64,000 bases of DNA from an uncultured Polycyclovorans sp. (GTDB taxonomy: Bacteria > Pseudomonadota > Gammaproteobacteria > Nevskiales > Nevskiaceae), in the NCBI GenBank assembly GCA_936928855.1, contig CAKZHZ010000070.1, positions 23,194 to 87,193 of the forward strand. Reading direction: 5' to 3'. Made by a program: the position numbers and the translations under genes. Below, in pieces: positions 1 through 9,610 of this stretch. The notes beneath the pieces are model-generated. The model had not been told where the DNA came from and searched no databases. It saw nothing but the letters and a program-made list of their open reading frames with translations. How positions within the stretch are numbered: the first letter of the stretch is position 1; the number at the start of each line of letters is the position of its first letter.

Positions 1-1874
1 TCCATCTTCTTGCCGGTGAGCGTGTACGGCACCTTGGGGACGGCGTAGATGCGGTCCGGCACATGGCGCGGACTGCAATCCGAGCGGAGCTTGGTGTTGA
101 TCGCGGCGATCAGTGCCTCGTCCAGCGCGAAACCCGGCTTGAGCTGCACGAACAGCGGCATGAAGAAGTTGCCCCCTTCAAGCTCGCAGCACACCACCAC
201 GCTGTCCGCCACCGCCTCCACCTGCTCGACCGCGCGGTACACCTCGGCCGCGCCGATCCGCACCCCGAAGCGGTTGAGCGTGGAGTCACTGCGCCCGTAG
301 ATGTAGCAGCCGCCGCGGGCGTTGATCTTGATGAAATCCCCATGCCGCCAGACGCCGGGGAAGTGTTCGAAGTAGGCCTCGCGATAGCGCGTGCCGTCGC
401 GGTCGCCCCAGAAGAAGATCGGCATGGAGGGAAACGGCTTGACGCACACCAGTTCACCGACGGTGTCGGTCAGCGGCTGGCCGTCATCGCTCCAGGCCTG
501 GATGTCCATCCCCAGGCAGCGGCACTGGATCTCGCCCGCGTGCACCGGCAGGGTCGGGGAGGCGCCGACGAAGGCGCTGCCCACCTCGGTGCCGCCCGAC
601 TGCGAGGTGACCCAGAGGTCTTCCTTGACGTTGTCGTAGAACCACTTGAAGGTTTCCGGCGTGCTCGGCGCCCCCGCCACCAGCACGGCTTCCAGCGCCG
701 ACAGGTCGAAGTGATCCCGCGGCCGCAGGCCGGCCTTCTCCATCATCTGCACAAAGGTGGGGCTGGCGCCGAAGTTGGTCGCCCCGGTACTGGCGGCCAG
801 CGACCACAGGAAATCCAGCCCCGGATGCACCGGGCTGCCGTCGTACTGCACGATGGCCGCGCCGCGCAGCAACGACGACACCAGCAGCTGGTACATGGCC
901 CAGCCGGTGGTGCTGTGAAAGAACATCACCTGGCCGGGCGCCAGATTGAAATGGAAGGCGCTGAGCTTGAGATGCTCCACCAGCTGCCCCACATGATTGT
1001 GGGTGATCGCCTTGGGCAGGCCGGTCGTACCCGACGAGAACATCACCCACAGCGGGTGCCGGTTGTCGACCCGCTCGTAGCGGAAGGTGTCCGCCGGCAC
1101 CGCCGGCCCGTCAAGCGCCTCGGCCCAGGACAGGGCCTGCGGCACTGGTGGCGTGGTGCGGTCCGGCCGCAGATAGGGCAGCCAGATCACCTGCTCCAGG
1201 GTGGGCAGGCCGGTAACGATCTGCTGCACTTCCTGCGTCCGGTCGAAATCCTTGCCACCGAAGCGATAGCCATCGCTGACGAAGATCAGTTTGGGCTCGA
1301 TCTGCGACAGACGGTCGATCACCGTCCGGATCCCGAACTCCGGCGCCGTCGACGACCACACTGCACCCACGGCAATGGTGGCGATCATCGCCACCGTGGT
1401 TTCCGGCACATTGGGCATGTACGAGACCACCCGGTCACCCGGGCGGATGCCCATGGCACGCAACCGGGTCGCCAGCACGCGCACCTGCTGGCCGAGCTGC
1501 TGCCAGCTCATCCGGTCCAGGGCCCGGTTCTCGGTCTGATGGAAGATCGCAGTCTCGCCCTCGGCGGCCTGCGATTCGTAACGCAGCAGGTGCTCGGCAT
1601 AGTTGACGCGCGTCCCGTCGAACCAGCGCGCTCCCAGCATCCCCTCCCCTTGCAGCACCGTGGTGGGCGCGCCATCGGACTGAACGTCAAAGTACGTCCA
1701 CAGGGCCGACCAGAAGCCCTCGACGTCCTCGACCGACCAGCGCCGCAGCGCCTCGTAGTCGGCAACGTCGCGCCCCTGCGTCTGCCGCAGCCAGTCCAGG
1801 AACTGCGTCAACTGTGCGCGTGCAGCGTACTCAGGCCGTGGCGACCAGAGCCATTCCCCTTCCATCACTGCCAT
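1..1874 (-). CDS. bal: 3-oxoacyl-CoA ligase, benzoylacetate/acetoacetyl-CoA synthetase type (3' end outside window)
   Basis: An AMP-forming acyl-CoA synthetase of the acetoacetyl-CoA synthetase family, expected to activate a 3-oxo acid with ATP and CoA. About 624 residues are visible. The P-loop MFSSGTTGLPKAI and the adenylate-binding YGRSDSTLNRFGVRIG are clear, and the window edge cuts the gene just after the catalytic-lysine segment TLTGKK, so only a short C-terminus is missing. The ATG at 1874 follows AGAGGAG by a good distance. It is the last visible gene of the apc operon, the same position as bal (benzoylacetate-CoA ligase) in the known acetophenone operon. Placement as bal rests on context. 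Sequence alone would also fit acetoacetyl-CoA synthetase. Confidence 0.85.
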   Translation of the reverse strand, partial: MAVMEGEWLWSPRPEYAARAQLTQFLDWLRQTQGRDVADYEALRRWSVEDVEGFWSALWTYFDVQSDGAPTTVLQGEGMLGARWFDGTRVNYAEHLLRYESQAAEGETAIFHQTENRALDRMSWQQLGQQVRVLATRLRAMGIRPGDRVVSYMPNVPETTVAMIATIAVGAVWSSTAPEFGIRTVIDRLSQIEPKLIFVSDGYRFGGKDFDRTQEVQQIVTGLPTLEQVIWLPYLRPDRTTPPVPQALSWAEALDGPAVPADTFRYERVDNRHPLWVMFSSGTTGLPKAITHNHVGQLVEHLKLSAFHFNLAPGQVMFFHSTTGWAMYQLLVSSLLRGAAIVQYDGSPVHPGLDFLWSLAASTGATNFGASPTFVQMMEKAGLRPRDHFDLSALEAVLVAGAPSTPETFKWFYDNVKEDLWVTSQSGGTEVGSAFVGASPTLPVHAGEIQCRCLGMDIQAWSDDGQPLTDTVGELVCVKPFPSMPIFFWGDRDGTRYREAYFEHFPGVWRHGDFIKINARGGCYIYGRSDSTLNRFGVRIGAAEVYRAVEQVEAVADSVVVCCELEGGNFFMPLFVQLKPGFALDEALIAAINTKLRSDCSPRHVPDRIYAVPKVPYTLTGKKM

Positions 1875-1889
1875 GGTGTTGTTCTCCTC

Positions 1890-2738
1890 TCAGGTGCCGC
1901 GCAGGGCGGACAGCCGTGCCAGCACGGTCTCCGGCACGGCATCCGCCGGCACGGTGGCAAAGTGGTGTTGTCCCGGCCCGACAGGTGCCGGCATCTGCCC
2001 TGCCCAGAACGCCTCCGACAGGCAGCTCACGTGCACGGCCCCGCCGATCGCGCGGGCCCCGATGGCAAACTGCACTGCGTCCGCGTCGCCCTCGAAGACG
2101 ACGTCGTCCGGCAGCCGCAGGCCGACATCCCAGCGATAGTGGCTGGCGACGTTGAGTACCGGTTGGTACCACTCCAGCGTCTCGGCGTTCATGGCCGGGG
2201 CCCCGGCAGGCTCCTCCAGCAGCAGCGCATCCACCTTGCAACCCTCGAAACTGCGCAGGAACTCCGCCAGGTAGACCGCACAGGAATCCGCCTCGTCAGC
2301 CCCCACCTCAACCGCTGCATCGGCGCCATGAGCCATCTGCCACGCGGCCGTCACCATCGCACGCGGCGACGGCAAGCCCAGCACCAGGGGCGTATCGCCA
2401 AAAGCCGCCCGCAGACCGGACAGGGTTTCCACCAGCTGGGCGCGCAGGCCCTCGTCGGCCAGCAAGGTCCGAACCGGATACACCGCGCGCGACTTGGCGG
2501 CCATGGCGTCCGTCAGCGCCGGATGCGCTGCCGCCCAGGCACGCAGGAAGCCCATCAATGGCACCGCGCGCAGGTCCGCCCGCAGCAATCCATGCGCCTT
2601 GCGCCGGAACGCGACGTACTCGGCACTGTCGAGCCAGGGGGTGTGCCCTCCGCCCAACAGGCGCTCGGTGTAGGCCGTGTCATCCAGCCAGAGCAGCGGC
2701 GCCGATGCAGACCGGAGCGCCTCGACCAGGGCGGTCAT
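1890..2738 (-). CDS. apcE: ApcE-like accessory subunit of ketone carboxylase
   Basis: A 282-residue soluble protein (about 30 kDa) with no signal peptide or membrane segment. The ATG at 2738 overlaps the stop of the upstream hydantoinase-B gene as ATGA, which decides the start over longer upstream readings. Its size, and its place between the large carboxylase subunits and the CoA ligase, match ApcE, the loosely bound 34-kDa subunit of acetophenone carboxylase. The C-terminal half (LLLEEPAGAPAMNAETLEWY, then VGLRLPDDVVFEG) looks like a barrel protein related to the uroporphyrinogen decarboxylase/MetE type, but this is only an impression. Three-subunit acetone carboxylases lack this gene, so its presence is the best clue to an Apc-type enzyme. 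Confidence 0.7.
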   Translation of the reverse strand: MTALVEALRSASAPLLWLDDTAYTERLLGGGHTPWLDSAEYVAFRRKAHGLLRADLRAVPLMGFLRAWAAAHPALTDAMAAKSRAVYPVRTLLADEGLRAQLVETLSGLRAAFGDTPLVLGLPSPRAMVTAAWQMAHGADAAVEVGADEADSCAVYLAEFLRSFEGCKVDALLLEEPAGAPAMNAETLEWYQPVLNVASHYRWDVGLRLPDDVVFEGDADAVQFAIGARAIGGAVHVSCLSEAFWAGQMPAPVGPGQHHFATVPADAVPETVLARLSALRGT

Positions 2739-4981
2739 GACGCACGCAGCCGGGCAACTTCGGCTTCCAGTTCCGCGATGCGGACATCCTTGGGGTTCAG
2801 CATGAACTGGCTCTGCAGGGCCTTGCCTTCCATCTTCACCCGCTGGCCCATCATCACCCCGTAGACGGTGCTCACATCCGGCCCCCAGCACCCCATGTAG
2901 GGCAGGTCGGCGGGTGGCTCGTCGGTGCACCACTCGGCCACGAAGGCATCAAACGGCTTGCCGCGGGCGATACGCGCACGACGCTCGTCGTCACGCAGTT
3001 GGGCCGTTGCCGCCACATCCACCAGACGCGAGCCCGGGTCATAGGCCACCTTGAAGATGTCGCGGGCGGTGTCATCGCTGATCAGGGACTCTTCCAGATC
3101 GCGCATCACCGACTCCGGATCACGCTGCAGCACATCGCCATACCCGCCGCCCGCGCCCTGACACATCATGTACAGCTCACCGGGCGCCGCCAGTTCGAAG
3201 GTCATCGCCATCGGGTGGGTCGAGTATTCTCCGCCCTCGATGGGCTGGTTGTTCATGATGTCGAGAATGTCGAAACGGACCTGCTCCGGGTTGTCCCGCA
3301 GCTGCTCGAAGATATCGACGCCCTTCACCTTGCACAGCGGATAGGTGGGCGAGGCATAGCCACCGAACAACGGCTGCGCGGAGGGAAACAGCGAGCCCGA
3401 GCAACCGGTCATGTACCCCCAGAGATCGGAGCCCCGGAAGCTGTGGATCTGCTCGTACCCCAAGCCGGAACGTTGCTTGCCGAAGCCCACCCGATCCTTG
3501 GCCAGCGTGAACGCCCCCAGACGCACCAGCGGCAGATCCTCTTCCATCAGTTCGATCTCGCCGAGGTCGCAGCAGGCCGAGAACGGCGGTGATACCGAGT
3601 GCTCGCCATCGCGATGACTGCGACCGCCCTGCCCCATGCCGTTGATGTCGGCGCAGAAGTTGCCCACGAACTCGGCATGCTGCGTCATGCCGCCGTAGAT
3701 CAGGGTGGCCGGCTGGTCGTACTGCGGCGCCACCATCGCCGTATAACGATGCGGCAGGCTGTAGTTGAACTTGGCCATCGGGATGGACGCGATGGTCATG
3801 GTCTTGAACAGCGGAATAAGGCTCATCGCCTGCGGCGTGTCAAAGGAACCGTTGATGATGGACTTCTCATCAAAGAGGAACTCGAACGGCGTGAACACCG
3901 CCATGGTGAAGGGCAGGTCCGGCCACACGTTCATCATGTAACCGCAGAACAGCATGGTCTTGAACGAGGCCTGACAGGCGTTGATCGACCGGTTCAACAA
4001 CTCGGGCGACGAGCCGCGCATGTCGACGATCATGGTGTCGCCCTTCACCGTCACCGCCATGTTGAGCTTGAGCAGGGCACTCTCACGCAGGGTGGAATCG
4101 GCAAAGGACACGGTACGGGTGGTGCCGTCCGGCAGCTCGCGGATGCGACGACGCACCTCGTCGGCGACGTCCTCCAGCTGCTTGCGCAGCATCAGGATCA
4201 AGGCTTCGGGGCCATGCTCCTCCAACACCCGCATGATGCGTTCCCGCAACCGGATCACCGAGTGCAGGCGTACTTTCATGTCCTCCAGCTGCAGCTTGGG
4301 ATCACGCACCGAGTTCTGCAGGAAGGTGACGATGTCCCGCTTCAACTCGAAGTTCTCGGCACAGCGGAACGGCGGCATCTTCAGGCCTTCGTCGAACTTG
4401 CTTTCGGCCGCCGCCGGCATGCCGCCCGGCTCGCAGGAGCCGTTCTCGCCCTCGTGGATGGTGGCGGAGATCCAGCACACCAGCTTCCCCTCCCAGAACA
4501 CCGGCATCATCATCGACTGGTCGGTGTTGTGGATGCCGCCGTAACGGGCGTCGTTGTGGATGAAGGCATCGCCCTCGCGCACGCCGACGGTGGGTTCGGT
4601 GGCCCAGTACTTGTTGATGAACTTGATCGGGTAGAACACCGCGGCGGCGAAGCCCCCCACCCCGTGCGGCGCGATCAGCGACAGGTCGCCGGCGGCAGTG
4701 AAGATGGCCGTGGTCATGTCCCCCCACTTGGCACCGGGCGCCGCCCCCATCTGCTCGATCATGGTGTGGGACTCATCCAGCGCCGCCACCACCAGACCGC
4801 GCACCTCATTGACCTTGTGCGGATCCACCTCACCGGACAGCAGGCGGTCCTCAACGTCGGTCCGGGGTTCGATCTTGTGGTTCTCCATGATCGCCGGATC
4901 CGGCGCATAGAACATCTTGTTGTTCTGCAGGAAGCGGTTGAGCAACTCCTGCTGTTCGGGCGTCATCTGCGGGTCATTCAT
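2735..4981 (-). CDS. apcD: Ketone carboxylase subunit, hydantoinase B/HyuB family (ApcD-like)
   Basis: A 748-residue cytoplasmic protein of the HyuB/acetone carboxylase alpha family, the partner of the ATP-binding HyuA-type subunits. Family features visible include an early GDMTTAIF-like segment, IHNDARYGGIHNTDQSMMMP around residue 140, and CQGAGGGYGDVLQRDPE near residue 610 at the C-terminal third. The ATG at 4981 overlaps the stop of apcC (ATGA), with GGAG about 7 nt upstream. In acetone and acetophenone carboxylases this subunit is thought to carry out carboxylation of the enol phosphate. The C-terminal tail (ELEAEVARLRAS) is a short heptad-like helix. Family assignment is firm. The ketone it acts on is inferred from context. 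Confidence 0.85.
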   Translation of the reverse strand: MNDPQMTPEQQELLNRFLQNNKMFYAPDPAIMENHKIEPRTDVEDRLLSGEVDPHKVNEVRGLVVAALDESHTMIEQMGAAPGAKWGDMTTAIFTAAGDLSLIAPHGVGGFAAAVFYPIKFINKYWATEPTVGVREGDAFIHNDARYGGIHNTDQSMMMPVFWEGKLVCWISATIHEGENGSCEPGGMPAAAESKFDEGLKMPPFRCAENFELKRDIVTFLQNSVRDPKLQLEDMKVRLHSVIRLRERIMRVLEEHGPEALILMLRKQLEDVADEVRRRIRELPDGTTRTVSFADSTLRESALLKLNMAVTVKGDTMIVDMRGSSPELLNRSINACQASFKTMLFCGYMMNVWPDLPFTMAVFTPFEFLFDEKSIINGSFDTPQAMSLIPLFKTMTIASIPMAKFNYSLPHRYTAMVAPQYDQPATLIYGGMTQHAEFVGNFCADINGMGQGGRSHRDGEHSVSPPFSACCDLGEIELMEEDLPLVRLGAFTLAKDRVGFGKQRSGLGYEQIHSFRGSDLWGYMTGCSGSLFPSAQPLFGGYASPTYPLCKVKGVDIFEQLRDNPEQVRFDILDIMNNQPIEGGEYSTHPMAMTFELAAPGELYMMCQGAGGGYGDVLQRDPESVMRDLEESLISDDTARDIFKVAYDPGSRLVDVAATAQLRDDERRARIARGKPFDAFVAEWCTDEPPADLPYMGCWGPDVSTVYGVMMGQRVKMEGKALQSQFMLNPKDVRIAELEAEVARLRAS

Positions 4982-7140
4982 GATTGGCTCCGGGTGTTGG
5001 GGGTAGCGCCCTCGATGGCGGTGAACCAGACGGCTTTCTGTTCCGCTGCGCGGAAACGCCAGCCCGGCTCCACCAGGTAGGTGGTGGCGCGCGTGACAAC
5101 GATGGCCGGGCCATCGATTTCGGTCCCGGCCTCCAGCGCAGCCTCGTCATACAGTGGTGTCGACAGCGCGCCGTCCACGCCGACGAAGTGACAGTCGCGG
5201 TGGCCCACCGGCGACGGCGGCGGCGTGCCGGCGCCCTCCGGCTTGATACCGGAGAACTGAATACCGGGATGCTCGACGTAGGCACACACACGGATGGTGT
5301 TGATGCGTACGCCGGCTTCCGGCGTCTGGCTGCCCTCGCCGAAACGCTCACCGTAGCGGGCGAAGAACTGCTCGATCAGCTTGAGCACATCCTCCGGCCC
5401 GGTGATGCGGTTGAGGTCGGTGACCACCGCGGTTTCCACACGCTGGTTGCCATAGCGCATGTCCAGCTCCAGCCGGAAGCCGATCTGCTCCGCAGTGAAG
5501 CCCTGGCGCAACAGGTCTTCCCGCCCGCGGCCCTCCAGCTGCTCCACGATGCCATTGAAGAAGTCGTAATCGCGGAAGAACAGTTGCCGGTTGGCGTCGA
5601 ACAACACGGTCCACGTGCTCATCTCATGGATGTGCAACTGGCTCATGTTGCCGGCACCGCAGGCCGAGAACACCGAGGCGAATGGCGGCGCCAGAATGGT
5701 CTTCACCCCCAACGCACGGGCGATGCCGCAGGCGTGCAAGGGTCCGTTGCCGCCATAGGCCAGGGTGGTGAAGTTCTCCGGCTCGTAACCCCGGGTGCGC
5801 AGTTCACGGGCGATGCCGTTGGCCATGCTGGCATCCACGGTGGACTTGATCAGCTTGGCCACTTCCACCACCGGCAGGTCGAGATCATCAGCCAGGTGCT
5901 CCTCGATCGCCTGCTTCGAGCGCCGCGGATTGAGCTTGATGAAGCCCCCCGCGTAGTGGCCGGGGTCGAGATAGCCCAGCATCAGATCGGCATCGGTCAC
6001 GGTGGGCTTGAGGCCGCCACGGTCGTAGCAGGCCGGCCCGGGGTCGGAGCCCGCGGACTCCGGCCCCACCTGTACCGTCTGGAACATGCGGTCATAGGAG
6101 CAGATCGACCCGCCCCCGGCGCCCAGAGTCACCAGATGCACCATCGGCACGCTCACCATCCAGCGCTCGATCACCGGATTGAAGTCGTAGTGCTTGACCC
6201 CGCCCTCGACCACGATGCCGATGTCGAAGCTGGTACCGCCCATGTCGGTGGCGACGATGTTGCCGAGCCCCGTCTGGGTGGCCAGGTGCTCACTGGCGGC
6301 AATACCCGACACCGGCCCGGAGTGCACCGTCTGCAGGGCGTCGGTGGAGTTCAGCTGCGCCATGCCGCCGGAGTTGTGGTTGCACAGCATCGGCTTGTCG
6401 TACCCCGCGTTGCGCAGGTTCAACTCCAGCGTGCCCAGGCCGTGATACATCACCTGGTGCAGGAAGCCATCGATGATGGTCGACATGGCACGCACGTACT
6501 CGCCCTTGCGGCCTGCCACCTGGTGCGACAACAGCATCGGGATGGCACCCAGCATGTGGCCGGGATACTCCTCCAGGAAGATCTCGCGGATGCGCTGCTC
6601 GTGCACCGGGTTCACCACCGAGTTGGCCAGCACCACGACGATGGCCTCCGCGCCCTTGTCGACCAGGATGCGCAGGCTTTCGCGAAGACCGTCCTCGTCC
6701 AGCGACATCACCACCGCGCCGGCGTAGTCCACGCGTTCCCGCACCTCCTGGATCATCGGAATCGGCACGATGGGGTCAGGTCGCTGGGCATTGGGCACGT
6801 CCATCTGCTGCTTGTGCGGCAGCCCCGTGGCATAGCCCTTGGCCCGCGTCAGCGGCACCGAGGACTTGAAGCCGGCGGTGGTCAGCAGCCCCAGCCGCGG
6901 ACCCTTGCGCTCGATCAGCGCATTGGTGCCCAGCGTGGTGGCATACCGCACCGAGTCCACCTGCGACAGCAGTTCGCGCTCGGTCACCCCGAGATCGCCG
7001 CAGGCTTTCTTGAGCGCTTCGTTGAATCCCAACGCCAGGTTCTGGTGCGTGGTGAGCGCCTTGGTTTCGATGCAGCGGTTGTCCCAGGCCACGAAGCAAT
7101 CGGTGAAGGTCCCGCCGATATCAACGGATACGCGCTTCAT
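4978..7140 (-). CDS. apcC: Ketone carboxylase ATP-binding subunit, hydantoinase A family (ApcC-like)
   Basis: A 720-residue hydantoinase A/5-oxoprolinase-type subunit. The actin-like ATPase signatures are present: DIGGTFTDCFVAWD at residue 7, DMGGTSFDIGIV near 300, GAGGGSICSYD near 345 and GPESAGSDPGPACYDRGG near 365. In acetone and acetophenone carboxylases this chain phosphorylates the ketone enolate and bicarbonate. The length is close to that of acetone carboxylase beta (about 717). Its ATG at 7140 overlaps the apcB stop (ATGA), and its own stop overlaps the apcD start, so translation is probably coupled along apcB-C-D-E. This is the first of two HyuA-type subunits in the operon. The other is apcA. 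Confidence 0.87.
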   Translation of the reverse strand: MKRVSVDIGGTFTDCFVAWDNRCIETKALTTHQNLALGFNEALKKACGDLGVTERELLSQVDSVRYATTLGTNALIERKGPRLGLLTTAGFKSSVPLTRAKGYATGLPHKQQMDVPNAQRPDPIVPIPMIQEVRERVDYAGAVVMSLDEDGLRESLRILVDKGAEAIVVVLANSVVNPVHEQRIREIFLEEYPGHMLGAIPMLLSHQVAGRKGEYVRAMSTIIDGFLHQVMYHGLGTLELNLRNAGYDKPMLCNHNSGGMAQLNSTDALQTVHSGPVSGIAASEHLATQTGLGNIVATDMGGTSFDIGIVVEGGVKHYDFNPVIERWMVSVPMVHLVTLGAGGGSICSYDRMFQTVQVGPESAGSDPGPACYDRGGLKPTVTDADLMLGYLDPGHYAGGFIKLNPRRSKQAIEEHLADDLDLPVVEVAKLIKSTVDASMANGIARELRTRGYEPENFTTLAYGGNGPLHACGIARALGVKTILAPPFASVFSACGAGNMSQLHIHEMSTWTVLFDANRQLFFRDYDFFNGIVEQLEGRGREDLLRQGFTAEQIGFRLELDMRYGNQRVETAVVTDLNRITGPEDVLKLIEQFFARYGERFGEGSQTPEAGVRINTIRVCAYVEHPGIQFSGIKPEGAGTPPPSPVGHRDCHFVGVDGALSTPLYDEAALEAGTEIDGPAIVVTRATTYLVEPGWRFRAAEQKAVWFTAIEGATPNTRSQS

Positions 7141-7574
7141 GAGCGGCTCCCCGATGCCGGGTACTGGGCCACCGGCTGGCCACTGTGGCTGGCAGGTCGC
7201 GGCGGCTCACTGCCCACCGGCACCACCTTCACCTCCTGGCGATCCCGCCACTGTGCCTTGAGGGCGTCGAGGTCGAATTCGATGTCCCGCACCGGTGGAT
7301 GCCCCGGCGGCAGATACTCGGTCTCGATCATGGTGCCGCAGTGCGGGCAGTAGTACTCGAGAATCCGGCACCAGGACGGATTGGGCGAATACGTAAACGC
7401 GTACCGCTCGGGGTCGAGCAGGGGCTTGTGAATTTCCCGCGGGTCACGGTCATGCACCAGTAGGCCCCGCTTGTAGTTGTCCCGCGCATCGAACAGTTCG
7501 CCTTCACAGGCGCGACATTCCCATCGCTCGGTATCGAGATCGATCCGCAGGTTTTCCGTAATCAACACTTTCAT
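7137..7574 (-). CDS. apcB: Ketone carboxylase small zinc-binding subunit (ApcB/AcxC-like)
   Basis: A 145-residue protein matching the small gamma subunit of acetone/acetophenone carboxylases. Two cysteine pairs are visible: CRAC in the N-terminal third and CPHC in YYCPHCGTMIETEYLPPGH, presumably binding a structural metal. The ATG at 7574 is chosen because GGGGAGGAG lies just upstream. An earlier in-frame start would add six residues and lose the ribosome-binding site. It follows apcA after 22 nt and overlaps apcC by 4 nt. The LDPERYAFTYSPNPSW segment is characteristic of the family. The assignment is strong at family level. Confidence 0.85.
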   Translation of the reverse strand: MKVLITENLRIDLDTERWECRACEGELFDARDNYKRGLLVHDRDPREIHKPLLDPERYAFTYSPNPSWCRILEYYCPHCGTMIETEYLPPGHPPVRDIEFDLDALKAQWRDRQEVKVVPVGSEPPRPASHSGQPVAQYPASGSRS

Positions 7575-7596
7575 GTTCGGGCTCCTCCCCAATTCT

Positions 7597-9507
7597 CTAT
7601 TCGCGCGTCAGCAACACGTCGCCGGCATCGCTGACCTCGAAGGACCAGCCAGCGTCGATCCGGCATGTGAAAAAGGCTTCTTCCAACACCGCCGGACCGG
7701 AGGCCCCCGCACCTGCCGGCTGTGCTTCGACGCGGTACAGCGGCAGATCGGCGGGCGCGCCAGCGGCGGTCACCCGACGGCTGCTCTCGCTCGCCGGCGC
7801 CACTCGGCTGCCGGTGAACCGCCCACGAAGCTGGGGCTGGGCAATGGCACGGGTGACCTGCAGCTGCAGGGTCAGCGTCTCGCCGTCAGCGGCCTTGGGC
7901 AGGCCGTCGCCACAGGGCACGGCCTCATCACGCGCCGGGCCGCTGATACGCACACGCCAGTCCAGTTCGCACTCGGTCAGCGCAAAGCCTTCGGCGTACA
8001 TGCCGCGTTCGGCGCGCTTCAGAAGCTCCGCGCGCAGGGCATCGAGATCAGCGTCGGCGGCGATCGGTGCCTCGTAGAGATGCGCAATGTCGGAGAACCC
8101 CAGACCAAATGCGGAGAACACTGCGGCCAGCCCGGGAATCAATACCCGCGTTGCCCCGACAGCCTCGGCCACCTTGCAGACAACAAAGGGACCCGCACCA
8201 CCAAACGCCGCCAGCGTGGTGTCCGGCGTCACCGTGGTGAAATCGCGGATGCCGGCGGCAACCTTCTCCACCCAGGCGGCTTCCATCTTCGCGGCGGCCT
8301 CATCCTCACCCAGCCCCAGCGGCTCGCCCACATGCGTGGCAATGGCCTTGCGCGCGCGCTCGCTGTCGATCTTCAGCTCGCCGCCGAAGTAGGACGCGGG
8401 ATCCAGCAGTCCCGTGAGCAGGAACGCATCGGTGATCGTCGCCTGGGTGCCGCCGAGGCCGAAACAGGCCGGCCCCGGTGCGCTGCCGACACTCTCCGGC
8501 CCCACCGCGATCGCCCCGTCATGGGCGCGAATCACCGACGATCCCCCCACCCCGACGCTCACCACATTGCATAGGGGAAACGACACCTCCACACCCTCTA
8601 CCTGACCACGCGTGTCTTCGCGCACGCTGTTGTCGCGCACCTCACCGATGTCCGTGGTGGTGCCGCCGATATCGATCGACACCAGGTGCTTCAGCCCCAG
8701 GTGAGAGGCCAGCGCGCGGGCGCCTTCCATGCCACCCCGCGGACCCGAGCTGTAGGTCTTCAGTGCGATGGTCTTGGCCACACGGGCAGAGTGCCCGTCA
8801 TTGCGGAAGATCAGCAGCGGGTTCTGCGCCTTGTTGGTCCGCAGCTTGTGCTCGGCGTTGTAGAGGAACCGCTCCATCGCCGGATGCAGGAAAGCGTTGA
8901 ACAGCGCGGTCCAGGTGCGACGGATATCATCATCGTCCTGCACCACTTCGTGCGAGTAGAGAATCGGCACGGCGCCCAGCAGATGCTGCGGGAACTTGCG
9001 CAGCAGAATCTTCTTGAGGCGCCCTTCGGCGTCCAGACAATCCGCTCCACCATGCGCGATCACCACGCGGTTGGCGCCTGCCGACGCGAGCCGGTTGATG
9101 GCCTCCACCAATGCCGGCTCGATGGCCGCCTCATCAAGCGTGGTATCCAGGGTGGCGATGCGCTCGCCGACCAGGTCACGGAACAAGGTCTTGTGCAGCG
9201 GAGCCTGTTCGAACGCCTGCGCGCGCAGGTTCCCCCCCAGCACCACGCCCAGGCGCGGGCCCTTCCGTTCGACCAGGGCGTTGGTGCCCTGTGTGGTGGA
9301 ATAGCGGATGTGATCGGTGCTCGACAGTAGCGACACGATGTCGGGCTGACCGTAGATCTGGGAGGAGACCTTGACCAGCCCCTCGAAGAAGCATTTGGAC
9401 AGGTCGAACGGCGTGGTCAGCGTCTTGGTCCGGTAGACCTGAGCACCGTCCATCACACAGATGTCGGTCAAGGTCCCGCCGTTATCGATATTGATGAGTT
9501 TCCCCAT
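7597..9507 (-). CDS. apcA: Second hydantoinase A-type ATPase subunit of ketone carboxylase (ApcA-like)
   Basis: A 636-residue (about 68 kDa) HyuA-family protein, close to the 70-kDa ApcA. The N-terminal DNGGTLTDICVMDG, the central DIGGTTTDIGEV, and GVGGSSVIR followed by GPESVGSAPGPACFGLGG mark the actin-like ATPase fold. The ATG at 9507 has GAGGAG 7 nt upstream. It is the first structural carboxylase gene. Known acetone carboxylases have only one HyuA-type chain, whereas acetophenone carboxylase has two, so this gene plus apcE argues for an Apc-type enzyme. It is shorter than ApcC and differs in its C-terminal domain, which suggests that the two ATPase chains share out the phosphorylation steps. 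That division is inference. Confidence 0.83.
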   Translation of the reverse strand: MGKLINIDNGGTLTDICVMDGAQVYRTKTLTTPFDLSKCFFEGLVKVSSQIYGQPDIVSLLSSTDHIRYSTTQGTNALVERKGPRLGVVLGGNLRAQAFEQAPLHKTLFRDLVGERIATLDTTLDEAAIEPALVEAINRLASAGANRVVIAHGGADCLDAEGRLKKILLRKFPQHLLGAVPILYSHEVVQDDDDIRRTWTALFNAFLHPAMERFLYNAEHKLRTNKAQNPLLIFRNDGHSARVAKTIALKTYSSGPRGGMEGARALASHLGLKHLVSIDIGGTTTDIGEVRDNSVREDTRGQVEGVEVSFPLCNVVSVGVGGSSVIRAHDGAIAVGPESVGSAPGPACFGLGGTQATITDAFLLTGLLDPASYFGGELKIDSERARKAIATHVGEPLGLGEDEAAAKMEAAWVEKVAAGIRDFTTVTPDTTLAAFGGAGPFVVCKVAEAVGATRVLIPGLAAVFSAFGLGFSDIAHLYEAPIAADADLDALRAELLKRAERGMYAEGFALTECELDWRVRISGPARDEAVPCGDGLPKAADGETLTLQLQVTRAIAQPQLRGRFTGSRVAPASESSRRVTAAGAPADLPLYRVEAQPAGAGASGPAVLEEAFFTCRIDAGWSFEVSDAGDVLLTRE

Positions 9508-9561
9508 CGTTTTCTCCTCAGTTTGCGGTCTGAGGACGGTAGGGCTTCGCCGATGGAGCGT

Positions 9562-9587
9562 CCCCACCCTAAAGGATTGAGGTGGGG
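9562..9587 (-). other. Intercistronic hairpin between regulator and apcA
   Basis: On the minus strand CCCCACC and GGTGGGG can pair over a 12-nt loop, 24 nt after the regulator's stop. No T-run follows, so it is not a standard terminator. It could reduce read-through or protect an mRNA end, giving different levels of regulator and carboxylase. The effect is inferred from position only. Confidence 0.35.
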
Positions 9588-9610
9588 ATGGGGGGGGTGG
9601 TGCGTGCGCC

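Noticed and set aside
63..2864. A very long open frame on the plus strand opposite the CoA ligase and apcE genes
   Set aside because: It is rich in His, Arg and Gly, has no domain, and is antisense to clearly conserved genes. Such frames are common in high-GC DNA. Similar shadows occur at 4984-7353, 14466-15797 and 58221-59759.
2735..7574. Acetone carboxylase acxABC or hydantoinase/oxoprolinase
   Set aside because: Families agree, but the second HyuA chain, the apcE gene and the gene order fit the acetophenone type better. Acetone as substrate is not ruled out.
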